Shown: positions 36,875-49,644 of the stretch, one piece after another
How positions within the stretch are numbered: position 1 is the first letter of the stretch
Layout: each line of letters begins with the position of its first letter
Source: Dipodascopsis uninucleata var. uninucleata
Taxonomy: Eukaryota > Ascomycota > Lipomycetes > Lipomycetales > Lipomycetaceae
DNA length: 64,000 nt
Direction of reading: 5' to 3'
Assembly (NCBI GenBank): GCA_030568195.1
Contig: JAJLTO010000017.1
Location: 225,850-289,849, forward strand
Made by a program: the position numbers and the translations under genes
The notes under the pieces: model-generated
The model's database searches: none
Told to the model about the DNA's origin: nothing
Seen by the model: only the letters and a program-made list of their open reading frames with translations

Positions 36875-38425
36875 CTTTTCTGTAGAATGCTAAAATCTAT
36901 AAAACTATCACCTAATGCTACTAGAGATCAAAAATAAGACTCTTTACTCGAAAACTAGGAGTCATTCTATTTCAATATGTCAAAGATTCTGCTGCCTTCT
37001 TACTTTGCTTCGTACTGTTCACAATCGGGGAGTGGAAGAATTTAATGGAAGAGTAGTATTTATCTTGATAAAGCTTAGCTGTTTTAACTCAATTGTTACC
37101 GAGGATTATTTCCAGCCCCCCCACAACTACACGCTAATATTGGTTCCAGCACTTACAATCTCCAATTCGAAGTTAAGAAGCGCACTTTCAATGTAGCTTT
37201 GCACTGTACTCTTAATACAAAAAATATTTCAACTGTTTTTCCGCGATAAGGTGTAGTAGCCCTCAGCACGTGATCACCGAGCGAAGACCGGGCCTGTCAA
37301 ATTAATATATTGCAGTCTTGACCATAACCCCCTCATCCAGAACAGATATAAAATCAGCCGCACGCTAACCTCTTAAGGCACAAGTGAGTGTTCGTTCATT
37401 AGAAACGGCGCCTCATAGTGCATAGTCGGTATCTATTATCTACGATTTCTCCGCTCGTTGAATCAAATGGCATCAAAGTTCGTCTGATTCATTTTTATGG
37501 GATCTGGTATCCGACTTCAGACGATGCTGCAAATATCCGCTGGCCCGGATGGAGGAGTTCGTGGGAAGTGGGACTCGGCTTACTGAGCTCAGCGAACTTC
37601 TGGTCTAGTAAACGAGGAAGAACTGGAAATCTGAACCGCTTCACGTGATCTGGAGTGCGGCGTTATTTGCTGCTTTACTTTAATAAGATCAGCAGTATAG
37701 GGTTGGTAGACGTAGTATTTGAGACGGCTAGGCTGGAAGATCTAGGTACGGACTCTTTGGCTAATACTTGCCGTACAGTGAACGACGTATCACCTTGAAA
37801 TTATGGTCCAGAGAGGCAGCAGATTGATCCGGCCTGCAAACTCTGCCCGTGGCCTAGTAACGAAGGGAAGTGTTTTGATTTTTAAAGTCCCTTTCTAGGA
37901 GCACCACTCTTGTGGCTTGTGATATCATATCGCCGAGTACAGAATCTATTCAGTGTTCATAAACTATAGAGTTTGTATATGCATTAAAATTAGTTCGAGT
38001 CTTTGATTTGTAACTGACGGCCATCGAGGCTGTATTGTGCAGGAGGCTACAGGATGTGCGGAAGACGTGCGATATGGAAAATTACGTTCATTGAATGAGT
38101 GTCGTATATCTCATTTTGGGAAATATCATAGTAGAGAGGACGATGAGACTATTATGATTAGTGAAAAAAAAGGCGAAGGCTATATAATGCTTAGCAGAAG
38201 AATTCTAAATCAGTCATAAACCTCGATAAACGTCACATGAGCAACAACCCTGTTATTTTACAAACCTTTAGCGGCGCGAAATTTACATATTATACCCTTG
38301 ATAGATATATATACTAAATTGCTAGACATACTTGAGAGAGCTCACCGCATTATAATGATGTTCTCACTTGCCCACTTATTATTCACAATGCTCTTAATGA
38401 TCTACAGAGCAACAACGTCCAATAT
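36875..38425. other. intergenic region
   Basis: About 1.55 kb between the 5' end of the transporter and the 3' end of the next regulator. A somewhat GC-richer part at 37400-37900 has several CCGG/CGG triplets (for example near 37540) but no recognised gene. Confidence 0.4.
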
Positions 38426-40695
38426 CTAAATCATCTCTTCGAGACTATCCCATGTAATCAGGTTTTGATCAATCACAAAAGAATATGGACTGTACGATAG
38501 CCAGGAATTTGATAATTGGTCAACCTCGTGTTCTAAAGTTGCACTTGTAGGAGATTTTGGAATGTCGTCGACACCAGTAAGATCAGCGTTATTTGCTGGA
38601 AGAGGTTGAAGACTGTCGTGCGATGAAGTCGGCACATTCTGAGCTCGACTACTACGTCGAAGTCTTAGCCTCAGTTCAGAAACGAACTTTGGAATCGAAG
38701 AGGTTTTTTCTGAATTTCTACGAGCTTTCTCTCTAACTTCCCACGCCTTTAGTGTTAAGCTTCCAATCGCAGCGTGTAAGGAACTTTGTAAAGTTGTATC
38801 ATCACACAAATGAGGATTATTGGTGAACACCTGACTTAGACAGTCCCAGGCTCTTGTAAGTTCCAATTCATCAGTACGCGTTCGCAATTCATTTAGCAAG
38901 GATATAAGAGATTGGTATTGAAAATATGCGTCAAAGTGCCACCGAAATCCTTTAAGGATTTCAGAAGTTTGAGCTATATTTTCATTCTCCATTACTTTTA
39001 AAGAAGACCAGAAAAGTACATCCTTTTGGAAGTCGCTTAGCTTCGCATCACGATGCAAACGCTGCGCTTGGCGGTGAACTGAGACTCGCGCTGCGGCTAC
39101 CACGGATTCTGTCATGAGCATTGCATGAAAGTGCATTGGCACTACCGGATCACAATACTGGATAAATTTTTTGTTCAAAAATTGTTCCAGTTCTTCTATA
39201 GCTCTCTCTCTGTCTTCTGTTGACAATTTCGCCAGCCTTCGAACCTTATTCCGTACAAAATCACCAACATAATAGCGGATCTGACATAACATCATTTCTG
39301 TGACTCCCTCATGCTCAGTAGGAGTATCTCGCATCTGGGGAAACAAATCACAATCGTTCAAATTAAGAGGTCGCTGCGTATCCCATGAAATATTCGATGA
39401 CATGGCATCTACTCCGGCAAATAGCCCAGCTTTGGAGTCGAGAGTCATTATCAACCACCATATCCGTCGACGCATTTGTACGTAGAAAGGAGGAAGCCCT
39501 AAAGCCATTCCATCACAATGGAGACCCATAATCTGACCAGTTCGAACCGCTATACCTGAAAGAGCAAAAATAGTGCGACAATCATGCGTGTTATGTGCAG
39601 AGAGCTTCACGCCTTTGCATTAGAAAAGTGACATATAAAATAACAGGAGAATAAAGTGAAAAGATACTAACAAGAAAAAGAAGTAACGCTTGGAGAACAA
39701 CCAAATCAGTAGATCGTAAAAAGCAAGCATTAATCAGGGATCGGCACGTCCCAGCTTGGAATGACGCGAGAAGCACGCTCTTTGACTCGCCTAGCTGAGA
39801 TTCACAATCCGTTTCACTCAATGAATATACAGCACAGGAATATATGGCAAACATCAAAGCTTCTAGGCTTTTAGAGACATTTGCTAGATTATCGCTGGAT
39901 CCTATGATTTGTTGTTGAGTCGTCGGCGAATGGACAATCTTTGTCAAAGGCTGTATATTATTCAAAAATATTTGCCAGAGCTTCATCATCATAGCAGGCT
40001 TCGGATGTAACGCAGTCAGATTCGATCCGTGAGCAATGTCACCCAAAATTAACTCCCCTTCGTCGGGTATCAATGATGCCCCGGGATTCAATTTCTTCGC
40101 AGATGAGGCATCTTTCAATAAATCCGCCGTATCTGAAAGCTAGTGATGTCAAAATGAGTTCATCAACATTAACCAGTAATAAATGAAATAATTACCTCTT
40201 CACCCACGGTGACCCACAAATTACTTCCACTTGGTCAGCTCGCATTCTCCGGATTCATAGCATCATTTGTACGTACTTGTCTAAATACCTCGACCTCTCA
40301 CCCTCAGTGATGATCTTTCCACGGGATCTTCTCACGTTAGCTTCATGTATCTCTGGCTGGTCAGATTCATATTGGCCGTCATTTTCTGCTGTTTTTTCGG
40401 TCTGACTCGTAGTGATATGAAAGTGTAGTGGTTCAATAGTCTCTCCCAAATTTCTGAGCCTTTCTTCATAATATCTTAGTCTGGAGACAAGTACCGACTG
40501 AGGACTCTTTCTTTTCGGTCTTCCTCTATGGAGAACAGGATTATAAACGCACTCTATACCAGCTTTCTCACAGCGTGAGCATGGACTATTTTTATCACAC
40601 CTGACTTTCCGTCGCTGGCATAGGACACATGAATGTGATTGCAGCCTGGTCGTACTTGTTCTTGATGCTTCCGCCGTATCAGGAATAGGATCCAT
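38426..40695 (-). CDS. Zn(II)2Cys6 transcription factor with Fungal_trans domain
   Basis: Exons 40277-40695, 40196-40223, 39668-40139 and 38426-39612 give about 701 residues. Introns are 53, 56 and 55 nt. The zinc cluster has C23, C26, C33, C39, C42 and C49 (2-6-5-2-6), read from CVLCQRRKVRCDKNSPC, followed by RGRPKRK and a short heptad-like linker (RLRYYEERLRNLG). The small second exon encodes NNLWVTVGEE, matching the conserved NLW segment of related regulators; a tandem acceptor 6 nt upstream (exon up to 40229) would add two residues. The regulatory Fungal_trans domain is seen in IAVRTGQIMGLHCDG and MRRRIWWLIMTLDSKAG. It is divergent from the MFS exporter at 41221 with a 525-bp shared promoter, and so probably controls it. 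The ligand is unknown. Confidence 0.88.
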
Positions 40696-41220
40696 AGCTT
40701 ATTTACATGAGTTGGTATTCACACAGGTAGCCGCCGTATAATCAAATCATCTATATTATACGATTCAACCACCTAACTGTTCAAAATATTTTGGGTTTAT
40801 TAATATGCTAATCGAGCGAATGTAGCGGATTTTTTTGCTACTGATTGATCCTTTCTGTACCATTATCCAGAGAAAGTACCGAAGCTCAGGGGAGTAGAGA
40901 GCAATGTCGGGACCGAATGAGCCACTAAATCCCCGAATACCCAACATTCGGTCCCTAACACAAACCTAATATTGACCAAATTGTATACACTTCGGTATAT
41001 TATAAGTAAATAAGTCCGCGCTCATATGAAATTCGCTTATAATGAAGTTCTGACAAGCAGCTTTTCGTCGGAGTACAACATTATCCATAATATACGTTAA
41101 ATTTTAGTAGAACCTAGAGATATATAAGAAGCATTGAAACCCTGGTCAAGATGGTAGCAATAGTTCTCAAGGCTAAACGATACAGACGCTTAATAGTTAT
41201 CTATATCTCTCCATTACACA
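40696..41220. promoter_or_regulatory. divergent promoter between regulator and MFS exporter
   Basis: A 525-bp region shared by a zinc-cluster gene and an exporter. It holds two nested inverted repeats with CCGAA/TTCGG cores (40877-40997), reported separately. Confidence 0.6.
40877..40997. promoter_or_regulatory. nested inverted repeats with CCGAA cores, candidate operator
   Basis: The inner pair is GGGACCGAATG (40909-40919) and CATTCGGTCCC (40945-40955), an exact 11-bp inverted repeat with a 25-bp spacer. The outer pair is TACCGAAG (40877-40884) and CTTCGGTA (40990-40997), an exact 8-bp inverted repeat. A fifth core, CCCGAATAC, lies inside. All five share CCGAA, which carries the CCG/CGG triplet bound by zinc-cluster proteins. 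The site is about 185 bp from the regulator ATG and 225 bp from the exporter ATG. Binding by the adjacent regulator is inference. Confidence 0.6.
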
Positions 41221-42896
41221 ATGTCAGACCAACCTTCGCGCATTGAAAAATCAGAAAAATCAAGTATAGTAGACAATGAACGAGTTCCAATTGAAGTACA
41301 GCCTGAGAATAAGGGCCATAGCAGACTTCGAACAGTATTGCTTATGGTTGGGGTATACTTGGCCATGTTTCTGGTTGCATTGGTATGTACTACTTTAATG
41401 AAGGTTATAGTCCAGCACTAAGTTATTACATCAAGGATAAAACTCTCATTGCTACGGTGATTCCACGCATAACCGATGAATTCGACTCACTAGATCAGGT
41501 TGGATGGTACGGAAGTGCGTTCATGTTGACAAGCTGTGCTTTTCAACTAGGATTTGGCAGGGTATATACCTTCTACCCGACAAAATATGTGTTCCTGTCG
41601 GCAATAATCATTTTCGAGATCGGATCAGCTATATGTGGAGCAGCGCCTAGTTCTGTAGCTTTCATTATTGGCCGTGCAATTGCAGGTCTGGGATCTGCGG
41701 GAATCTTTTCTGGTGCTATGGTTATCATTGTTCAGACATTTTCGCTGCAAAAGCGACCACTGATGCAGGGCTTGAACAGTTCCATATTCGGTATTGCTTC
41801 AGTGGTTGCACCCCTCTTAGGGGGAGTATTTACAGAAAAAGTTTCATGGAGATGGAGCTTTTACATCAATTTGGTATTCAGCTCTGTAACTATTGTTACG
41901 ATCATTTTCTTTCTACAAGTTCCCTTGCCTGTAAACATAAGACTCTCGTGGAAGGAGAAACTTGCACGGCTCGATCCTATCGGAGGGTTCGTTCTTATTG
42001 TCTCTGTAGTTTGTCTTATTCTTGCTTTAGAATGGGGTGGATCAACATATACGTGGAGTGATGGTCGCATAATTGGTTTATTGGTAGTCTTTGCGCTGTT
42101 GTTTATTGTGTTTATTGGAGTGCAAATTTGGAAGCAGGAAACTGCAACTGTACCCCCTCGCATTGTGATGCAAAGGAGCGTTGCTTCCGGTATATTTTGG
42201 AGCTCGATGCTAGGTGGATCTATGATGGTGTTTATTTACTACCTTGCAATATGGTTTCAAGCAATCAAAGGCACGAGTGCAATAAGATCTGGGATTATGA
42301 TGCTTCCTCTTGTATTCGGGTTGGTGATAGCAAGTTCCGTTACAGGTATATTGATAAGTAGAATAGGATACTACGTACCATTCATGTACTTGAGTACGGT
42401 ATTAATGTCAGTTGGGGCAGGTCTCATATCAACCTTTACTGTGAATACTGGTCACCCTAAGTGGATAGGATATCAGGCTCTTTATGGATTGGGACTCGGA
42501 AGTGGGATGATGCTCTCTAACGTTGCAGCTCAAACAGTTCTAGAGAAAAAAGATGTCCCCACGGGTATGTCATTGATGTTTTTCTCAAATTCTCTTGGAG
42601 GAGCAATCTTCTTATCGGTGTCTCAGAACATACTTACTACAGGTCTGGTCACTAGGCTGTCGAAGACAGTGGATCTGGATCCTGAGGTAATCATTAACAC
42701 GGGTGCAACAAATTTGAGGAGCGTAGTGAGTGCAAATTCTCTAACTAAGGTATTAACAGCTTATAATTACGCTTTGATGAGAACATTTGACGTTGGATTA
42801 GGACTGTCATGTGCATGTATTCTGAGCGCATTGACAATGGAGTGGGCGAGCGTCAGAAAGGGCCGGCAGAATGGAAGTGATGCTACTAAAAAATAG
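41221..42896 (+). CDS. MFS multidrug/toxin-type exporter, DHA2 (14 TM), two exons
   Basis: Exons 41221-41382 and 41436-42896 join across a 53-nt intron (GTATGT donor, TCAAG acceptor) into 540 residues. The junction FLVAL-DKTLIATVIPRITDEF matches the LDRTIIATAIP motif of fungal 14-TM drug:H+ antiporters. Next come DQVGWYGSAFMLTSCAFQ, GRAIAGLGSAGIFSGA, KRPLMQGLNSSIFG and APLLGGVFTEKVSWRW, the antiporter motif-C region. This family includes efflux pumps of fungal metabolite clusters and azole resistance pumps. The ATG has A at -3. The substrate is unknown; no biosynthetic genes are next to it. Likely controlled by the divergent zinc-cluster gene. Confidence 0.93.
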
Positions 42897-44695
42897 ATAA
42901 CTTATTGGAAATTAGCATATTATAATGCTGGGGCGAAGATCGGGCATGGGGTTGTTTATGCTGTAATCGATATTTATATAAAAATAAAAAAATTTATGAA
43001 TTGTTGCTTATTATGTCGAATTGGCGCTTGCTCTAGATACCAGTTAATCGATACAAGTTCATCTACAATGCAATACGATTTTTGGCCGGTATCATTACGT
43101 AATATGGCTGTAGTCAGGCGAAAATAACGGGATAGAAGTCGCTTAGCTTGAGAAGTAAGTGTTGAAGAGTAGATCTCAGATGAGGTTCTATATTTAGGCA
43201 GTCGCAGTACGAAACTCATTATTTTTGAGGAAATGATTATAATTGGAAGCCTGGCTTTTGCAAGTTGGAGTTGGGAAGTGAGGGAAAAATGAGATTCGGG
43301 ATAGAGGATTTTAAAGTTCACGAGTCAATTATTATGCGTGCAAGAGGCGGATTGTTTGTGCCAATATGCTTGAAGAAATTGAAACTGACCAAAAGAATAG
43401 AGGAAAGGTAGAGAGATAAAGCAAAAATGTTTAAAGGTAGCTAATTGGAGAGCTAAGTGATACTAGCTCTGTTGAATGCCGAAAGGATTCTAGATTAACA
43501 GAGCGCAAAAGAGGAGGTAGGGTAGCTTATCTTGAGCTTTGAGGATTGCAACAGGGATTTTGTTGGATGGAGGTGTTCCAATGGAGAATGATCATCAAAT
43601 GGTCGAAATATGTAAGCTAGAAGAAGCCATTTGATGAGAGGCATTCAGTCGTTACAAAACGAGTTTCGCCAAGATGCAGCAAGACTGCAGTGAAATGAGA
43701 GTAGAATCACAACATTGTTTTCATCAGTAACCTGAAAAAGAGCACAAAAAGTTTAGTTCCAATCACCTACTCTATCTGATGCTAATCGAAATAAATCCCT
43801 TTGCTAACAGTTTTGTCCTGTTATGGGCTCACGCAGAGCCATCTGGGTTACGGAACAGCGTACTCTTCTGTTCATCCATCTGATCGAAGACGTCACCAGA
43901 ACCAGAGGTAATTAGAAGAGGTCATTAAATATTACACCTTTCGCTAATCATGGTATATCAGTTCTTCTGAGACTCTAACGCATTAATAGCCGGTCTCGTA
44001 CGTCTTATCTTAGTTACTTTATGCAACCATCAGTAACTTTGTAATAAATCAGCAGCTATTCCACAATATTAGAAATGGTACCTAAGCAATGATATTGGCA
44101 TGTTCAGGCGTTAGACACTTACCATGAACCAACTTGCGATGAGCGATTTGCCTACGTATGAAAAAACTGAATCGAATAAGATATGCTTTAACCTGTTATT
44201 TTGGACGACCTCTGGTGTATAGCAACCTCAACTTCACTACAATTAATCAATTTAACTAACGGACTATTTAACTTCTACTAATTGGTAAACTTATAGAACT
44301 TTCTTTGCCTTGTAATATGAAAATATATAACCCGGCCATTGGTCTTTTGTGTTAATCCAAATAAGCTTTATAATTGCTCTTCGCAGACCTTGGGAGCAGT
44401 TTTTTTAATACTAGCATTGCATAAATGACATCTCTAGACTAACCTTCTCTGTTCTCGAAGAGAAATTTCACGCGTAAAAAATACATATGCTTTCAAAAAT
44501 GCAACCTGACCATAATTATTTAAACGATCCAATATCTTTTGAAGAAAATCATCAATAACAATTCAAAATTTTAACTGCCTATCAAAATGATGCGCAATGT
44601 TCATGTTCCACCGATATAAACCTTCCATACTCATGACAACTTTTCTATAGTTTACCGAAACCTCATTAGAGGTTATCAAGTTTCTGTTGGCATTT
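42897..44695. other. convergent spacer
   Basis: About 1.8 kb between the stop codons of the exporter and the Dal5-like gene. A 115-codon frame at 42974-43321 (-) begins with GTG; from its first ATG it would encode about 80 residues with no family signal. Nothing else recognised. Confidence 0.4.
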
Positions 44696-46435
44696 TCAAT
44701 GCGCGAATCTAAAATCAAGTCTCTTGTTACCAAGGTCGACATTCGCTTGACTTTGGACGTACTCTTCTTGTTTTTCAGGTGACATAGCATTCCAAATCTT
44801 GTCGCGCTGTCGATTTCTCCAAATATAATATACCTTTACAAGCAAATACACGGCTATATTCATAGCAGATACTCCAATAAGAGCGCTATTGCCTCTATGA
44901 TAAAGTGGTGAATCATCTGCACGGTATATATATGAAGAAATGATTCCACCAAGTTGGCAAAACATGTTGTAAGCCGCAGATGAAAATGTCCTTGTTCGAA
45001 TGCTATTCGAATTTCGCGAAGTCCAAGCAACTTGAATAGCGTGAGACGAAGGAATCGATAATAGCAGCATTGTAACCACATACTTTCCCCATCTACTAGA
45101 ATCTGTGTCGAAAACACGCAGAGGAATAAGAAGAACTAAGCCCCATATTTGAGCCGATAGTGATACTAAACTTCTTTCGTTGAGTCTTTGCGACGCATAG
45201 GTTATTATCAGTAAAGTCACCAGCGATAGGACCTGATTAGGTAAGACCATAAGTGTAGTCTGAAATGTTGTGAAACCAAGAGATCTTAAGGTCAAAGTCT
45301 GGTACGTTGAAACTGGACTTGTTGGAATCTGGAAGATAAGACCAATAATATAAATTGGCCAGAGATCATAATCTGTTAAAGATTTCCAAAACTTGCGCAA
45401 GTCAAGAGGTTGTCGATTATGCATTTGGGATTTCGTAGGTTCTTCTCTGAGTACGCGGTTAACAATTATTTTCTCTTCACGCTCAGAGAACCAACCATTC
45501 TTGCCTCTAAACCATGACTTTGACTGCGTAGGCGATGGTGGCATCAACACACTTGCAAGCAGTCCAACTCCAGCAGTAATAGCTCCTTCAATTAGGAATA
45601 ACCATCTCCAACCTTCCTGACCGTGGACTCCTCTCATATGAAGTATGCCAAAACCCATAAAAGCAGCAATAATCTCTGACACAGTCATAGCCGCCCAGAA
45701 ATACGCAAGGCGTACTGGTAGTTCAACAGATGTATAGAAATATGAAAGATAAAGACAAATATCAGCAATGAATCCACCCTCTAAAGCACCTAGTAATGCT
45801 CTAGTCACGTAAAATCCTGCTTTGCCATGCAAGGCATATTGACTCATTGCGACTGCGCTCCAACACAGCATTTGTATAGGGATCCAACGATCCGGCCCAA
45901 GCTTCTTAGACACAAGTTGAGACGGGATTTCCGCAACTAGAAAAAATACCTTAAAAATGGTATTACCATTATTGAAGACGCTTGTAGTAAAATGCAGGTC
46001 TGTAAGAAAATTATCAGCGACAGCTTGTGAAATGTTTCCGCGGTCAAGTTGTAGAGCCATAAACATAATGCAACACCATAACATGATTCGAAAATCCATC
46101 TTTCGTACTAGTTTATATTCCTCACGCCAAGTCCATCTAAATAATGGATCAATCCTGTGCGTATTTTCATACTTTGTGTGAGGACTGAAATATTTACTTT
46201 TCTCCGGATCATCGTAAATGGAGGGTTGAGTTGCGATAGCATCTTGATCGATGCCTGACGGGCCCTTTAAGTCCCAGAAAAAATAGTTTCTAGGCTTGTC
46301 CACTGCAAGTGGCGGCCAGTCGTCTGGTATATTAAGGTCATGCACATTGAGATCCGTTGGAACGGCATCCACTATTATTTTATCGCTCACTTCTAAACGA
46401 TTCTTCTCGTTAAGAGAGCTGCTTTCTAATGACAT
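44696..46435 (-). CDS. Dal5-family anion:cation symporter (allantoate/vitamin-type permease)
   Basis: An intronless 579-residue MFS protein of the ACS (Dal5/Tna1/Liz1) family, which imports organic anions such as allantoate, nicotinate or pantothenate with protons. A long polar N-terminus (about 110 residues) precedes span 1. Family motifs are LQLDRGNISQAVADNFL near span 1-2, IPSQLVSKKLGPDRWIP, RALLGALEGGFIADICLYLSYFYT, and in the C-terminal half AWTSRNSNSIRTRTFSSAAY-NM and SSYIYRADDSPLYHRGN, which is diagnostic. The end PEKQEEYVQ is usual. The frame is open to a TTG at 46471, but the first ATG (46435) gives the expected start MSLESSSLNEKN. The exact substrate cannot be told. Confidence 0.93.
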   Translation of the reverse strand: MSLESSSLNEKNRLEVSDKIIVDAVPTDLNVHDLNIPDDWPPLAVDKPRNYFFWDLKGPSGIDQDAIATQPSIYDDPEKSKYFSPHTKYENTHRIDPLFRWTWREEYKLVRKMDFRIMLWCCIMFMALQLDRGNISQAVADNFLTDLHFTTSVFNNGNTIFKVFFLVAEIPSQLVSKKLGPDRWIPIQMLCWSAVAMSQYALHGKAGFYVTRALLGALEGGFIADICLYLSYFYTSVELPVRLAYFWAAMTVSEIIAAFMGFGILHMRGVHGQEGWRWLFLIEGAITAGVGLLASVLMPPSPTQSKSWFRGKNGWFSEREEKIIVNRVLREEPTKSQMHNRQPLDLRKFWKSLTDYDLWPIYIIGLIFQIPTSPVSTYQTLTLRSLGFTTFQTTLMVLPNQVLSLVTLLIITYASQRLNERSLVSLSAQIWGLVLLIPLRVFDTDSSRWGKYVVTMLLLSIPSSHAIQVAWTSRNSNSIRTRTFSSAAYNMFCQLGGIISSYIYRADDSPLYHRGNSALIGVSAMNIAVYLLVKVYYIWRNRQRDKIWNAMSPEKQEEYVQSQANVDLGNKRLDFRFAH

Positions 46436-47596
46436 GATAGGAAGTTCAGAGCGTACAGAATACAATTGCAATTTTGTTAATGCAAGTCATAGGCGGTAAT
46501 CTTTAGTGCAATGGTTCATTAGGCCTCTATTTATATGATTGTATAATCCTGAGAAATTTGAGAGATTCTAGCGAAAATAAATTCGCATGTAGCGGTGGAG
46601 GTTTTCGTTTTCGTACAATTAGACGATGACAAGCGACCATTATAATATGACAACATCAGAACCTACTATAGTTGATCCGTCAAGTGACCTTAACGTTTGT
46701 GTATAGATCCAATTAAGAGTGTATCAGTATTGCATGCTTTCGTGCTGGAATTGAACGGCTATGAAACTTTCGTACAAGATAAGGTAAACGCCATGGTTGA
46801 TGTCATTGTGCCAACAAATTGCTCCAACTAGCACTAATAGTTTTAATCCTTTCTGCTCAAGTCGCGCATTCTCATTGTCGCAAAAAGATAGCTGATCAGA
46901 TTTAATTCTAAATTACTTTCTCTGCTTCTTGGATACTTGGTCTATAGAAAACGCTCCGTGATCAAATCGGCCAATCCAATGGCAGAGAAAATTTCGCCTG
47001 CTTACAGGATAGAAACTAAGTTGATGCATAGAATAAATTTCAACTTAAAAATTTTAGTATTGAAACTCTCGCAGGAGAGAGCCAAGCTTGACGAGATTTA
47101 AGCTTGCTGAAGCTGAAGCTTACTATTCCCCTGCCCATACAATCGCTACAACACATATAATCACGTCGAGAAGGAGGTCCTTCAACTGAAATAAATATAA
47201 AAATCTATTAGAGCTATTCTCAAGCAAATACCAAATCGAATATTCAGATACATTACATATAAAAAAAGGCGCCTCGATATTTAACATTCGAATGTGCAAC
47301 AATCATTGGCATGGCTATGTGATTTTGTCAGAATACGCAGAATCGCGTAATTGATACATAGAGTTTAGTGCCACAGTAAGGTCTTAAATATCCTCACCTA
47401 TTATGTCAGAAAACTGTAACTGTCTCTGATTATTAAATTCGATCGGCTTATACCTTTTTATGTTCGAGATAAATTTGAGACAAATAGAGAACGCATATTG
47501 AATCTGAAATTCAGTCACTACCACGAATTTTCTGCGTGTGCTTTGATCTTATCGGAGCAATCATCGGCAAACAGAAGTAGCTTGATAGTTTTGATA

Positions 47597-47890
47597 TTAC
47601 AATATTATAGTGAGATGACGAGCTAGCCATTGAATTAAGTAAACTTCAATTTTGACCTCTACAGCGATATGACTCTCAATCTCACTTAGAAATAGCGTAG
47701 CTTGCCGGTTTATCCCTTCTAGAGCAAGCTCTCTTGGATTCATTCGTAAAAAATCTCTTCTATCTAATTTTAGTTTTGTGACTATAATCTCAACATACGA
47801 ACTGTAGTTTCGCCTCTTATTACCAGCGAATTTGCCAATATGTTTTCTTAAAATGAGTGAACTATCCATAGAACAAGTATTAAAAGGCAT
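47597..47890 (-). CDS. small hypothetical protein, weak evidence
   Basis: An ATG frame of 97 codons (ATG at 47890). Composition is protein-like with a mixed-charge helix (KLKLDRRDFLRMNPRELALE) and an amphipathic end (LSEIESHIAVEVKIEVYLIQ). I do not recognise it. It stands alone in a gene-poor region and could be a fragment of a decayed gene or chance. Confidence 0.2.
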   Translation of the reverse strand: MPFNTCSMDSSLILRKHIGKFAGNKRRNYSSYVEIIVTKLKLDRRDFLRMNPRELALEGINRQATLFLSEIESHIAVEVKIEVYLIQWLARHLTIIL

Positions 47891-49644
47891 CAATTTACTA
47901 GTACGATGACCATCAAGTTTGAATGCTTATCGCTTGTCTCTTTCGTACATTTGAAGGACACAATTATTGTAATCGATTAACTGATCTTGAAGGTTTCGGA
48001 GAACACACGGAAATGTTCGATTTCGGCCGACCAATATCGAGGTCGAATAATTTCTATTTATATGACAACCTCTTTAGTATTCTTACATTTAATCTTTTGG
48101 ACCTCTTTTGAGCACATATTCTATAATAGCAAGAATCATTGCCAATTATAACATCAGACTGACTTTAATTTGATCTCGTCATTTACTTAAATCTGCTCAG
48201 TGACTTTGGAGAAAATAATCTGCTGTTCGAGCTCTCTGTCGTGCATATATGTTGTATATAATACCATTGTATATGCATAGAGAATTATTTCCTATTATTA
48301 TTGAAGTAGCTATTCAAAGCGGTCTTTAACATGATGCTCTAGTAACTTGAGCTTAGCTGTTAGTTAAGCTATATATCACGCTACGTATCATCTTGACTGA
48401 AGTTCTGTGGAACTTCAAAACAATTGTAGAGTGGAGCGACGTTCCCTGAGAATGAGCAATAATAACTGACGTATCGATCGACCAAAGCATCAAATTAATA
48501 AAAGAAATTCAATTAATTTATTTTGAGAGCAAAGAGAATCAATAATGAGAAGATCGATTGTGTAGACAACACCGTATTTCTTTATGTCCAAATGACCCGA
48601 AAAAGCGTTCCAATACCCAGGCGAATATGGTAAAAAGATAATTGATAGATGACACACTTGATGCGAAGCAACATGTATGAGACGTAAGCTTTTGGAGTCT
48701 CTTGAGACATTGAGGAGGAAAGCAAAGGAAGAATAAAGTAAAGGATTTCCAGAAGTTTAAGCAGAGAGCACGGAAGTTTAAACTTCAGCAGTAACCGTGA
48801 GTTGCAAGAAGGAGCAGCCCAATATCAGGCTTTGTAGCGAGTATATTACTGGAATTATAACGTCGATAGCCGTAGCGATAACAAATTACCAAGGTATAAA
48901 GCACAAATGAAACCGAAAAATTTGTCAGCTGCAAATTATCGGTAATATTTGTTAGATGGCTATGGAGAAAAAAGAAACGATAACTCTCACAATTTGTCTC
49001 CCGTTAACAGAGGAGTATGAAATGGTTTACTAGATTGAACTGACGTTAGAGAGTTTACAGCATATCAAGATTACTCAATAATTATGTGATAATATATCAA
49101 GCCAAGGAAAGAAGACATCTGCAGAGCATATGTTGATAATCGAGTATCTTGAGAAATTAAGGCCCTTGAAGATGATGCAGCACACTTATGGTGAGCAAAA
49201 TCCTGTAGAAGCGATGATAGCGACTCCGAGTCCCGAATCAGCCGTGGCTACATGCTACAAGGACTCGCAGAATTTTAAGATACGGATGCACATACAACAT
49301 AAGTTATCTTGAGAAACCTATAAAGTTCAGAGCTTCAAATATTTCTCCAGGCGTAGCTACTATATACTTTTAATATCCATCGCTCACTTTTGACATGATC
49401 TACGTTACAATATTAGAAATACAGTCAGTCCTACATCTCAGAAAACAACATTTCCGAAACAAAATACATTGAGGGCTCGGCCGAGCTAGCTACCGCATTA
49501 TTTCCATACGAGATCTGGATTCTACCAAAGCTGATTGCCTTTGACGTGTTTATGGTAATCCGAATTCCCAGTGATTACTATTATCGAAGGAACAACCTCA
49601 GAACTTACGTGCTGGTTTAATGAGCGCTGCACTTGTCTTAAAGT

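Noticed and set aside
46436-46471. Upstream extension of the Dal5-like protein to 46471
   Set aside because: It begins with TTG; the first ATG at 46435 gives a normal start.
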